Assembly (NCBI GenBank): GCA_041600735.1
Contig: JBFIJN010000123.1
Location: 1 to 18,828, forward strand
Source of the DNA: Paraliomyxa sp041600735
GTDB taxonomy: Bacteria; Myxococcota_A; Polyangia; Nannocystales; Nannocystaceae
Direction: 5' to 3'
Length of the DNA stretch: 18,828 nt
Shown here: piece by piece, positions 1 to 6,847 of the stretch
How the letters are laid out: each line of letters opens with the position of its first letter
Numbering within the stretch: position 1 is the first letter of the stretch
Made by a program: the position numbers and the translations under genes
The notes under the pieces: generated by a model
Told to the model about the DNA's origin: nothing
What the model saw: the letters and a program-made list of their open reading frames with translations, nothing else
The model's database searches: none

Positions 1-2988
1 GATCGCGTAGAGCTGCCACAGCGCGCCGAGGCGCACGAACTCCAGCTCGGCCTTGGCCCACATGCGCTGGGCGGCCGCCGACTCGCCGCGCCACAGGTGA
101 TAGTAGGTCCGCGCCTGCAGCCCGCCGATCGCCCAGATGCGCGGCCCCAGCTGCTCGAGCGCCTCGATCTCGTCGAGCGCCTCGGGCCCGCCCACGCGCG
201 CGGTCAGCAGCGCTCGCTGGATCCGCGAGCCGCCGATGCTGAGCGCGCGCTCCTCGGCCGTCAGCCAGCGCCGCTGCGTGGTCATGCTCGCGAGGTTGCG
301 GGCGCTCGACTCCATCAGCGTGCGCAAGCGGCCGAGGTTGAAGTTGAGCAGGTTGTCGGTGAGATCGATGGCGGTGCGCACGAACAAGTGCGACAGCGGC
401 CGCAGTGGATCGAGCGCGCTGGTGCAGCGGCGCAGGCTGGCGGTGTCGAACGAGAACCCCGCCACGCCCGCGCTATAGACGACCGAGCGCATGTACATGT
501 CGAGCGCGCGCACGAGCGGAAGGCGACGGCGGCGATCGAGCAAGCGGCGGACCACGGTCACCGCGAGTGAGACGGCGATCCCCAGGCGCCCGCCGAGGAC
601 GCGGGCCAGGCGACCGGCCCGCGCCACGCCGCTGTGCTCGGCCAGCACGGCGAGCGCGCGCTCGCGGTGGCGCAGGTTGACCTCGCGATCGCAGTAGAAG
701 CCCGCGGCGACCAGCATGTACGCGATCTCGGCGAGCTCGCAGGGACGCTCGCCGCTGGCCTCGAACACCTCGAGCGCGGCCTCGAGCGGCGCCACGCAGT
801 CTTCGAAGGATGTGGCGTCGAACAAGCGGCGGCCCGCGCTCACCAACAGCTCGGCCCCCCGCGCTGCATCACCGCCGCGCAGCAGGTGCCAGCCCACCTG
901 GGCCTCGTGCTCGGGGGTCGGCGGGCCATCGGCGGCGAGCGTCTCACCGGTGTGGCGCTCGAGCGCGAGGCGCTGCGCGGGCTCGAGGCTGCGCAGCAGC
1001 GCGTCGCGCAGACCGTCGTGGCGCAGGCGATAGCGCTCGCCCGCGCCGATGATCACCTCGTGGCGCACGAGCGCATCGATGGCCGCGAACACCTCTTGCT
1101 CCTCGAGCTCGGGCGCCAGCGCCACGCACAGGGCGAGGCCGGCCTCCTGCCCGTAGACGGCGAGCGCTCGCCCGAGCACGCGCGCGGGGCCGTCGAGCTC
1201 GGCCACGCGTGCGTCGAGCGTCTGCTCGAGCGCGCGGGGGCGCTCCTGCCCCTCGATGCGCTCGGGGATCACCCACATGCCCTCGGCGTAGTGCAGCTGC
1301 TGACGCTCCACGAGGCTGCGCACCAGCTCGATGCAGTGCAGTGGGCTGCCCTCGGCGGCGCGGTGCAGCCACGCCGCGAACGCAACATGGTTGTCGACCT
1401 CACCGAAGGTATTGCGCACGAGCGTCAGCACCTCGTGCTCGCGCAGGCCGCGGGTGTGCAGCATGACGGCGCGCTCGCGCAGGTGGGTGAGGGCTCCGTC
1501 GGCGCGGCCGGGCTCGTCGGAGCGCACCGCGGCCACCAGCAAGAGCGAGCGGTGGGGTGCGATGTGGGCCAGGCCTGCGAGCACCGCGGCCGAGCCCTCG
1601 TCGACCCGCTGGAGGTTGTCGAGCACGAGCACCAGCGGGCGGTGCATCGCGAACGCGGCCAGCCAGTCGCTGAACGCGGCCTGCACCGCGGCTCGCTCCT
1701 CGCGGTGATCACGAGAGCTCGCGCGCTCGCCCCCGGTGACGGGCGCCGGCCCCGAGCTGCCGGCCATCGGATCGGGCACCATGCGATCGATGAGCGCGGC
1801 GTGTCGCGAGGTGGTCTCGGGGTCCTTGCGGCCGCGCCGCTCGAGCTGTCGCGCCAGCTCCCGCACCAGCGCATAGGGCCCGGCGGCTCCGCCCTCGCCG
1901 TGCAGCACCACCGCGCCCGCGAGCTTGGCCTCGAGCTCGATCTCTCGCAGCAGCCGTGTCTTTCCCATCCCCGAGCGGCCCTCGATGAGGATCGCGCCGC
2001 CGTGGCCGGCCTTGGCCCGCTCGATGCGCTTGCGCGCGACCTCGAGCTCGCGCTCGCGACCCACGAGCACTGCCGAGCGCACATAGCCGTGGGCCGCCTC
2101 GAGCTCGGGCGCGGCGGGGAGCTCGGCGATCGCTCCGAGGCGCTCGATCACCTCGGCCGCGTGCCGCGGCCGCCCCAGCGGCTCCGAGGACAGCAGCGAG
2201 AGCACGAGATCATCGAGCGCGGTCGGGATCTCGGGCACCAGCGACGAGGGGGCAGGGGGCGGCCGTCGGCCGTTGCGCATCAGATCATCGAGGCTGCGGA
2301 TCCGCTGGGGATGGCGCCCGGTGAGCAGCCAGAACGCGAGCGCGCCCAGGCCGAACAGATCTGCGCGGCCATCCATCGGCAAGCCGAGGATCATCTCGGG
2401 CGGAATCGAGGGCAGCGTGCCCACCACCTCGTGCGAGATGCCCATGGTCGAGAGCATGCCGAAGTCGAGCAGCTTGGCGCGGCCGTCGTCGGTGCAGCGC
2501 ACGTTGCGGGGCGCGACGTCACGATGCAGCAGCTGGCGTGCGTGCAGGAACGCGAGCGCCGAGGCCACGTCCCTCAGTAGCGCACACGCGCGCGGCCACG
2601 GCACGGGCGCCAGCTCGCTGAAGTCGCGGCCGTCGAGCAGCTCCATCGTGTAGAACGGCCGATCCTTGTCGTCGACGCCGTAGTCGTACACCTGCACGAT
2701 CCGCGGGTGACGCAAGCCGGCGAGCGTGTGGAACTCGTGGCGAAAGCGCAGCTGCTCATCGAGCTTGTCCGCGGCCAGGGCGAAGCGCTTGAGCGCGACG
2801 ATCTGGTCGGTCACGAGATCGTGTGCGCGCATCACCTGGCCCATCCCGCCGCGGCCCAGCACCGCGTCGATGCGGTAGCGGCCGGCGATGGCGCCCGGGT
2901 CCGACAGGTCGACCACGCCGCTCGGGGGCCGTGGGTCGCTGGCCCGAACCTCGGCGCGCGGCGACAGGACGTTGGCAGGGGCAGCCAC
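1..2988 (-). CDS. Ser/Thr protein kinase fused to AAA/STAND-type ATPase (3' end outside window)
   Basis: A cytoplasmic signalling protein that would phosphorylate Ser/Thr on unknown partners and couple this to an ATPase sensor; 996 residues are visible and the C-terminus lies beyond base 1. The kinase domain spans about residues 38-300: glycine loop GRGGMG (45-50), VALK lysine K67, HRDVAPRN (catalytic D157, N162), DFG (175-177) and PPEM in place of APE. A second module starts near 319 (VGRERELE), with Walker A GRSGMGKT (337-344) and a Walker B-like VLVLDN ending near 458. A helical, TPR-like region follows from about 690. The order resembles PknK-like kinase/ATPase regulators common in myxobacteria. 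The start chosen is GTG at 2988; a later GTG at 2916 is possible, and no strong ribosome site separates them. It lies 86 bp after the DUF934 gene on the same strand. The invariant Lys of HRDxKPxN is Ala here. Confidence 0.9.
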   Translation of the reverse strand, partial: MAAPANVLSPRAEVRASDPRPPSGVVDLSDPGAIAGRYRIDAVLGRGGMGQVMRAHDLVTDQIVALKRFALAADKLDEQLRFRHEFHTLAGLRHPRIVQVYDYGVDDKDRPFYTMELLDGRDFSELAPVPWPRACALLRDVASALAFLHARQLLHRDVAPRNVRCTDDGRAKLLDFGMLSTMGISHEVVGTLPSIPPEMILGLPMDGRADLFGLGALAFWLLTGRHPQRIRSLDDLMRNGRRPPPAPSSLVPEIPTALDDLVLSLLSSEPLGRPRHAAEVIERLGAIAELPAAPELEAAHGYVRSAVLVGRERELEVARKRIERAKAGHGGAILIEGRSGMGKTRLLREIELEAKLAGAVVLHGEGGAAGPYALVRELARQLERRGRKDPETTSRHAALIDRMVPDPMAGSSGPAPVTGGERASSRDHREERAAVQAAFSDWLAAFAMHRPLVLVLDNLQRVDEGSAAVLAGLAHIAPHRSLLLVAAVRSDEPGRADGALTHLRERAVMLHTRGLREHEVLTLVRNTFGEVDNHVAFAAWLHRAAEGSPLHCIELVRSLVERQQLHYAEGMWVIPERIEGQERPRALEQTLDARVAELDGPARVLGRALAVYGQEAGLALCVALAPELEEQEVFAAIDALVRHEVIIGAGERYRLRHDGLRDALLRSLEPAQRLALERHTGETLAADGPPTPEHEAQVGWHLLRGGDAARGAELLVSAGRRLFDATSFEDCVAPLEAALEVFEASGERPCELAEIAYMLVAAGFYCDREVNLRHRERALAVLAEHSGVARAGRLARVLGGRLGIAVSLAVTVVRRLLDRRRRLPLVRALDMYMRSVVYSAGVAGFSFDTASLRRCTSALDPLRPLSHLFVRTAIDLTDNLLNFNLGRLRTLMESSARNLASMTTQRRWLTAEERALSIGGSRIQRALLTARVGGPEALDEIEALEQLGPRIWAIGGLQARTYYHLWRGESAAAQRMWAKAELEFVRLGALWQLYAI

Positions 2989-3074
2989 CGCGCTCGATGA
3001 TAGCGCGAAGCGCCCGCGGGCCCGACGACCCCGAGCGGGCGACGGGCCAGCCCCATCGCCCGTCGCGAGTGCGC

Positions 3075-3572
3075 CTAGACGCGCTCGGCTCGGCGACGGA
3101 ACAGCGGCTGCGGCTCGTCGACGGCGGGCTGGTAGCGCACGCTGAATTCCTCGAACGCCCCCAGCGCCTCTTGGATCGACTTGCCCGGCTGGAGCTCGAA
3201 CGCATCGAAGCCGCAGCGGTGCATGTAGAACAGCTGGTCGCGCAGCACGTTGCCCACGGCCCGGAGCTCGCCGGTGTAGCCGTGGCGGTCGCGGAGCAGC
3301 CGCGCGAGGCTGTACCCGCGTCCGTCGGTGAAGCGCCGGAACTCGATCGCGAGCAGCGGCAGCGCGAGCAGCTCGGGCAGCACCGCCTCGACATCGTCGG
3401 CCGGGTGCAGCCGCACGCCCACTCGCCCCGGATACGCGCGCAGGCCCTCGCGCTCGCGTGCGAAGCGAGCCAGCGTCACCGTCACGTCCACCGGAGCGGC
3501 CGGCAGCGCGTCCTCATCGCCGAGGTGCACCCAGCTACTGGTGATGATCTCACCCTTCTTGATGATCTCCAT
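3075..3572 (-). CDS. DUF934 family protein of the sulfite-reductase operon
   Basis: A 165-residue cytoplasmic protein of the DUF934 family, which is regularly encoded next to cysI-type reductases and is thought to assist assimilatory sulfate reduction; its biochemical role is not established. The family signature is clear: FTDGRGYSLARLLRDR followed by GELRAVGNVLRDQ and FYMHRCGFDAF. The start ATG at 3572 is preceded by a strong AAGGAGG six bases upstream. That site lies inside the end of the reductase gene, and the two reading frames overlap by 23 bp (3550-3572), so translational coupling is likely. The reading frame is open further upstream, but the ribosome site and family length favour this start. 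No cysH-like gene follows within the window; the next gene is the kinase-ATPase. Confidence 0.88.
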   Translation of the reverse strand: MEIIKKGEIITSSWVHLGDEDALPAAPVDVTVTLARFAREREGLRAYPGRVGVRLHPADDVEAVLPELLALPLLAIEFRRFTDGRGYSLARLLRDRHGYTGELRAVGNVLRDQLFYMHRCGFDAFELQPGKSIQEALGAFEEFSVRYQPAVDEPQPLFRRRAERV

Positions 3573-5223
3573 ATAGAGCCTCCTTGAATGGCTTGTCGCC
3601 CACGCGCCGGTAGTAGTCGATGAAGCGCTCGTCGTCGCCTTCGCGCCCTTGCAGGTACACCTCGAGCACGGTCTGTACCGCTTCGACGATCTGGGCCCGA
3701 TTGAACGCACGGCCCACGACCTTGCCGATCGAGGCGTCGTTGCCGGGTGAGCCGCCCAGCATCAGCTGGTAGGCCTCCTCGCCGATCTTGTCGATCCCGA
3801 GGATTCCGATGTTGCCCACGTGGTGGTGGCCGCAGGCGTTGATGCAGCCCGAGATCTTGAGCGAGATCTCGCCCACGTCGTCGAGGAAGTCGAGCCGATC
3901 GAAGCGCTCGCCGATCTCGATCGCCACCGGGATCGAGCGCGCATTGGCGAGATCGCAGAAGTCGAGCCCCGGGCAGCAGATGCTGTCGGTCAGCAGCCCC
4001 ACGTTGGCGGTCGCGAGATCGTGCTCGCGCAGCCGCGCGTAGAGCTCGGGCACCCGCGCCTGCTCCACGTCGGGCAGCACCAGGTTCTGGGTGTGGGTGA
4101 CGACGACGCGACCAAAGCTGTGCTCGTCGGCGAGCTGGGCCACCGCGTCCATCTGGGTGTCGCTCGCGTCGCCCGGCGGGCGCCCGGGAGCCTTGAGCGA
4201 GATCATCACCGCGCAGTAGCCCGGCCGGCGGTGGGGCTGCACGTTGTGGCGCACGAAGTAGCGCAGGCCCGGGTCGGCGCTGAGGCTCTGGGCCTGGAGC
4301 GCGAGGTCTTGCGCGGGCAGCGAGCGGTAGGGCGGCGGGGCGAAGTGGGCCTTGATGCGATCGATCTCGGCGCGCAACAGCTTGAGGCTGCCGTCGCGGA
4401 TCTGCTCCCACTCTGCTTCCACCTGCGTGCGGAACTCGTCGATGCCGAGCTCGGCCACCAGGATCTTGATGCGTGCCTTGAACTTGTTGTCGCGGCGACC
4501 GTAGCGGTTGTAGACGCGCAGGATCGCCTCCAAGTAGGAGAGAAGATCCTCGTAGGGCAGGAACTCGCGGATCACCTCGGCCACGTAGGGCGTGCGGCCC
4601 ATGCCGCCGCCGACGAGGATCTCGAAGCCTCGCGCGCCGGCCTCGCCCTCCACGATGCGAATCCCGATGTCGTGGAAGCGCACCGCGGCGCGGTCGGCCC
4701 CGGGGGCCCCGGTGACCGCGATCTTGAACTTGCGCGGCAGGAACGCGAACTCGGGGTGGAACGTGGACCACTGCCGGATCACCTCGCAGTAGGGCCGCGG
4801 GTCCTCCAGCTCGTCCACCGCCACGCCCGCGAGATGATCGGAGGTGGTGTTGCGGATGCAATTGCCGCTGGTCTGGATCGCGTGCATCTGCACGCTGGCC
4901 AGCTCGTCGAGGATCGCCGGCACGTCGGCGAGCTTGGGCCAGTTGTACTGGATGTTCTGCCGCGTGCTGAAGTGGCCGTAGCCCTTGTCGTAGACCCGCG
5001 CGATATGGGCGAGCTTGCGCAGCTGGGTAGAAGAGAGCAGCCCGTAGGGGATCGCCACGCGCAGCATGTACGCGTGCAGCTGCATGTAGAGGCCGTTCTG
5101 CAGGCGCAGCGGCTTGAACTCGTCCTCGGTGATCGAGCCCTCGAGGCGCCGCAGCACCTGCCCGCGGAACTGTTGGGCGCGCTCTTCGACGAGGCGCTGA
5201 TCTTCGGCGTCGTACTGGTACAT
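3550..5223 (-). CDS. cysI: Nitrite/sulfite reductase hemoprotein (CysI/NirA-like)
   Basis: A siroheme and [4Fe-4S] enzyme that carries out the six-electron reduction of sulfite to sulfide, or nitrite to ammonia, in the cytoplasm. The 557-residue length fits the single-chain family with two ferredoxin-like halves. Cluster and siroheme cysteines are visible as CPGLDFC (C417, C423) and GCINACGHH (C460, C464). Substrate-site elements include HFSTRQNIQYNW (84-95) and TSGNCIRNT (118-126). The DUF2849 gene before it and the DUF934 gene after it make sulfite the more likely substrate, since this trio is typical of assimilatory sulfur operons. The start is ATG at 5223, 10 bp after the DUF2849 stop; no strong Shine-Dalgarno is seen. 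The electron donor is not encoded here. The gene symbol reflects context; sulfite versus nitrite specificity cannot be settled from sequence alone. Confidence 0.9.
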   Translation of the reverse strand: MYQYDAEDQRLVEERAQQFRGQVLRRLEGSITEDEFKPLRLQNGLYMQLHAYMLRVAIPYGLLSSTQLRKLAHIARVYDKGYGHFSTRQNIQYNWPKLADVPAILDELASVQMHAIQTSGNCIRNTTSDHLAGVAVDELEDPRPYCEVIRQWSTFHPEFAFLPRKFKIAVTGAPGADRAAVRFHDIGIRIVEGEAGARGFEILVGGGMGRTPYVAEVIREFLPYEDLLSYLEAILRVYNRYGRRDNKFKARIKILVAELGIDEFRTQVEAEWEQIRDGSLKLLRAEIDRIKAHFAPPPYRSLPAQDLALQAQSLSADPGLRYFVRHNVQPHRRPGYCAVMISLKAPGRPPGDASDTQMDAVAQLADEHSFGRVVVTHTQNLVLPDVEQARVPELYARLREHDLATANVGLLTDSICCPGLDFCDLANARSIPVAIEIGERFDRLDFLDDVGEISLKISGCINACGHHHVGNIGILGIDKIGEEAYQLMLGGSPGNDASIGKVVGRAFNRAQIVEAVQTVLEVYLQGREGDDERFIDYYRRVGDKPFKEALYGDHQEG

Positions 5224-5233
5224 GGGGGTGGGG

Positions 5234-5554
5234 CTAGGCGCTCAAGCGAGCGGCGGGGGCCGGGTCGGGGCGGCGCAGCGGAGTGGTGGGGCCCACACCG
5301 CGGATCTGTTCGCGCGTGTTGGTGGCCTTGGGTCCGCGGTGATCGAGGACCACGCGGAATGCATACGGATCGCAGACCTGGCGCTCTTGGGTGAGCGCGA
5401 CCGCGATGGCGGCGTCGCGCTCGGTCTCGTCGACGATCGGCCAGGCCTCGCTGAGGCGTCGGACCCAGCTGCCATCGGGACGCAGGTAGACCGCCGAGCC
5501 GTCGTCGGTGGTTCTCGCGGTGACTACGAAGTGAGTGCCTCTGGACCGTGCCAC
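5234..5554 (-). CDS. DUF2849 family small protein
   Basis: A 106-residue protein of the DUF2849 family, found directly upstream of sulfite reductase genes in many proteobacteria; its function is unknown. Family features visible are VVTART..DGSAVYL near the N-terminus, then GSWVRRLSEAWPI, and the conserved VCDPYAFRVV block. I chose the GTG at 5554 because it puts the start a few residues before the conserved VTA block, as in other members. An in-frame TTG at 5590 would add 12 residues that do not look conserved. It is the first gene of the minus-strand unit DUF2849, reductase, DUF934. The C-terminal 25 residues are Pro/Arg-rich and probably disordered. Confidence 0.75.
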   Translation of the reverse strand: MARSRGTHFVVTARTTDDGSAVYLRPDGSWVRRLSEAWPIVDETERDAAIAVALTQERQVCDPYAFRVVLDHRGPKATNTREQIRGVGPTTPLRRPDPAPAARLSA

Positions 5555-5784
5555 GGCAGAAACTCTGGCCCACAGCGGGGGATAATTCAAATGCGCCCGC
5601 GATCTGGGAGAAAAGCGCGGCGGGCCGTGGCCAGAAAGGCGTTGGATGCCAGAAATCGTGGAGATATGCTGCGGTAGCGCCTGGGTTTATATTTCCTCGC
5701 TCGCTGCGTGTTTATCGATTCTCTCCCCCGCGTGTCCAGCGCAGGAGCCTGGATCGATATATTATACGGTGAGTGTATGTAGAA
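5555..5784 (-). promoter_or_regulatory. AT-rich leader and promoter region of the sulfur operon
   Basis: This 230-bp gene-free stretch separates the glutaminase stop from the DUF2849 start and is much richer in A/T than the rest of the window. On the minus strand it holds a perfect TATAAT (5761-5766) just after the glutaminase stop; no good -35 is seen 16-18 bases upstream. A second -10-like TATAAA lies near 5687-5692. The octamer GCCAGAAA occurs twice (5630-5637 and 5648-5655, plus-strand reading), and a variant GGCAGAAA lies near 5555, so an operator is possible. A transcript from the TATAAT would carry about 200 bases of leader. I do not recognise a riboswitch fold. Confidence 0.45.
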
Positions 5785-6753
5785 TTAGCGAGGCATCGAG
5801 CGAGCGCGCGCAAAGTGCCACCCGAGCGAGCTTGCGACCTGCTCGAGCACGAGGTGCCCGCGCACGCTGCCGCCTCGCGCATTGAGCCGCGGGCTCGCCA
5901 CGCCAACGCCTCCGTGACCGAGCGCCACCGCCACGATCACGCCCGAGACTCCGCTCTTGGCCGGGAGCCCGGTGTTCATCAGGTAGGTGCCCGACTCGTC
6001 GTACATGCCGCAGCTCGCCATCAAGGCCACCACGCGGCTCGCGGTGTCCTCGCTCAGCACGCGCTCGCCGCTGGGGGCCAGGCCGTTGCAGGCGAGCACG
6101 CAGCCGAGATGAGCCGCCTCCACCACCGTGGCCTCGAGCGAGCACAGCGAGAAGTAGACGTCGAGCGTGTCGTCGACGCGATCGTTGAGGATCCCGGAGC
6201 TGCGCAGCAGGTAGGCGATGGCGCGGTTGCGATCGCCGGTGCGGCGCTCGGAGGCGTAGACCCGCGAGCTGATGTGGAGCTCGGTGCCACACAGCTTGCG
6301 GGCCCAGCCCTCGACCCACGCGATGCGATCCTCGAGCGGGCCGGGCAGGCGCCCGCACAGCGCGATGCCACCTGCGTTGACGAGCGGGTTGGCGGGCCGC
6401 GGCCCGCGGGCATCGAGCTGGGCGATCGACGCAAAGCTCTCGCCGGAGGGCTCGGAGCCCACGGTGGCGAACACGGCCTCGGGCCCCAGGTCTTCGAGGG
6501 CGCCCGCGAGCACGATCAGCTTGGCCGCGCTCTGCAGCGTGAAGCGGTGCTGCGCCGCATCGCCGGCGGTGACGAGGCCTCCGCCCGGCAGCATGATGGC
6601 GGCGCTGGTCTGCTCGGGGTCGACGGCACTGAGCTCGGGGATGTAGCTGGCCGTCACGCCCTCTGCACAGCGTCGGGCGGCGACGATCGCCTCGGTGAGC
6701 ACCGTCTGGATGCGCGTGAGATCATTGGGGTCGGTGGTGCTGCGTTCGTTCAT
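5785..6753 (-). CDS. glsA: Glutaminase, serine-dependent beta-lactamase-like (GlsA family)
   Basis: Hydrolyses L-glutamine to glutamate and ammonia in the cytoplasm; the family uses a Ser-Lys dyad related to serine beta-lactamases. The 322-residue length is typical. Visible motifs in order are QSAAK (catalytic S75 and K78), NPLVNAGGI (122-130), the GDRNRA block (173-178), GMYDESGTY (249-257) and KSGVSG (266-271). The start is ATG at 6753, and the stop TAA at 5785-5787 directly abuts the TATAAT of the next operon. It is divergent from the phosphoesterase gene, with 94 bp between their starts. No operon partner lies upstream. In the usual QSISK signature, Ile-Ser is replaced by Ala-Ala; otherwise the protein looks intact. 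Confidence 0.95.
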   Translation of the reverse strand: MNERSTTDPNDLTRIQTVLTEAIVAARRCAEGVTASYIPELSAVDPEQTSAAIMLPGGGLVTAGDAAQHRFTLQSAAKLIVLAGALEDLGPEAVFATVGSEPSGESFASIAQLDARGPRPANPLVNAGGIALCGRLPGPLEDRIAWVEGWARKLCGTELHISSRVYASERRTGDRNRAIAYLLRSSGILNDRVDDTLDVYFSLCSLEATVVEAAHLGCVLACNGLAPSGERVLSEDTASRVVALMASCGMYDESGTYLMNTGLPAKSGVSGVIVAVALGHGGVGVASPRLNARGGSVRGHLVLEQVASSLGWHFARARSMPR

Positions 6754-6781
6754 CGGGCTCGAGGATCGTCACTCTAACGCA

Positions 6782-6811
6782 TTGCCGCTGGTCTGACCGC
6801 TCCGGTATCCT
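6782..6811 (+). promoter_or_regulatory. Candidate sigma70-type promoter for the module operon
   Basis: TTGCCG (6782-6787) and TATCCT (6806-6811) lie 18 bases apart in the 94-bp divergent gap between glsA and the phosphoesterase gene. A strong ribosome site, GAGGAGG (6832-6838), follows nine bases before the ATG at 6848. The boxes match consensus only partly. Confidence 0.3.
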
Positions 6812-6847
6812 GCGTTCCTCGCTCGGCGGGCGAGGAGGCAGGCGCAG

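Noticed and set aside
634..2580. Long open frame on the plus strand opposite the kinase-ATPase gene
   Set aside because: It is antisense to a frame with kinase and Walker motifs, its translation is low-complexity Ala/Arg/His/Glu with no family signature, and long antisense frames are expected at this GC content.
3820..5394. Long plus-strand open frame opposite the sulfite reductase gene
   Set aside because: The minus-strand frame has all cluster cysteines of the reductase; the plus frame has none of a recognisable protein.
5234..5590. TTG start at 5590 for the DUF2849 gene
   Set aside because: The extra 12 residues are not family-like, and a GTG at 5554 places the start just before the conserved block.
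5700..5770. Riboswitch or intrinsic terminator after glsA
   Set aside because: Only a five-pair stem (TCCAG/CTGGA) without a T-tract is visible, and no known riboswitch core was recognised.
4861..6795. The 15-mer attgccgctggtctg occurs at 4861 and 6781
   Set aside because: One copy is within conserved reductase coding sequence and the other is in the glsA/phosphoesterase gap; no flanking similarity, so treated as chance.
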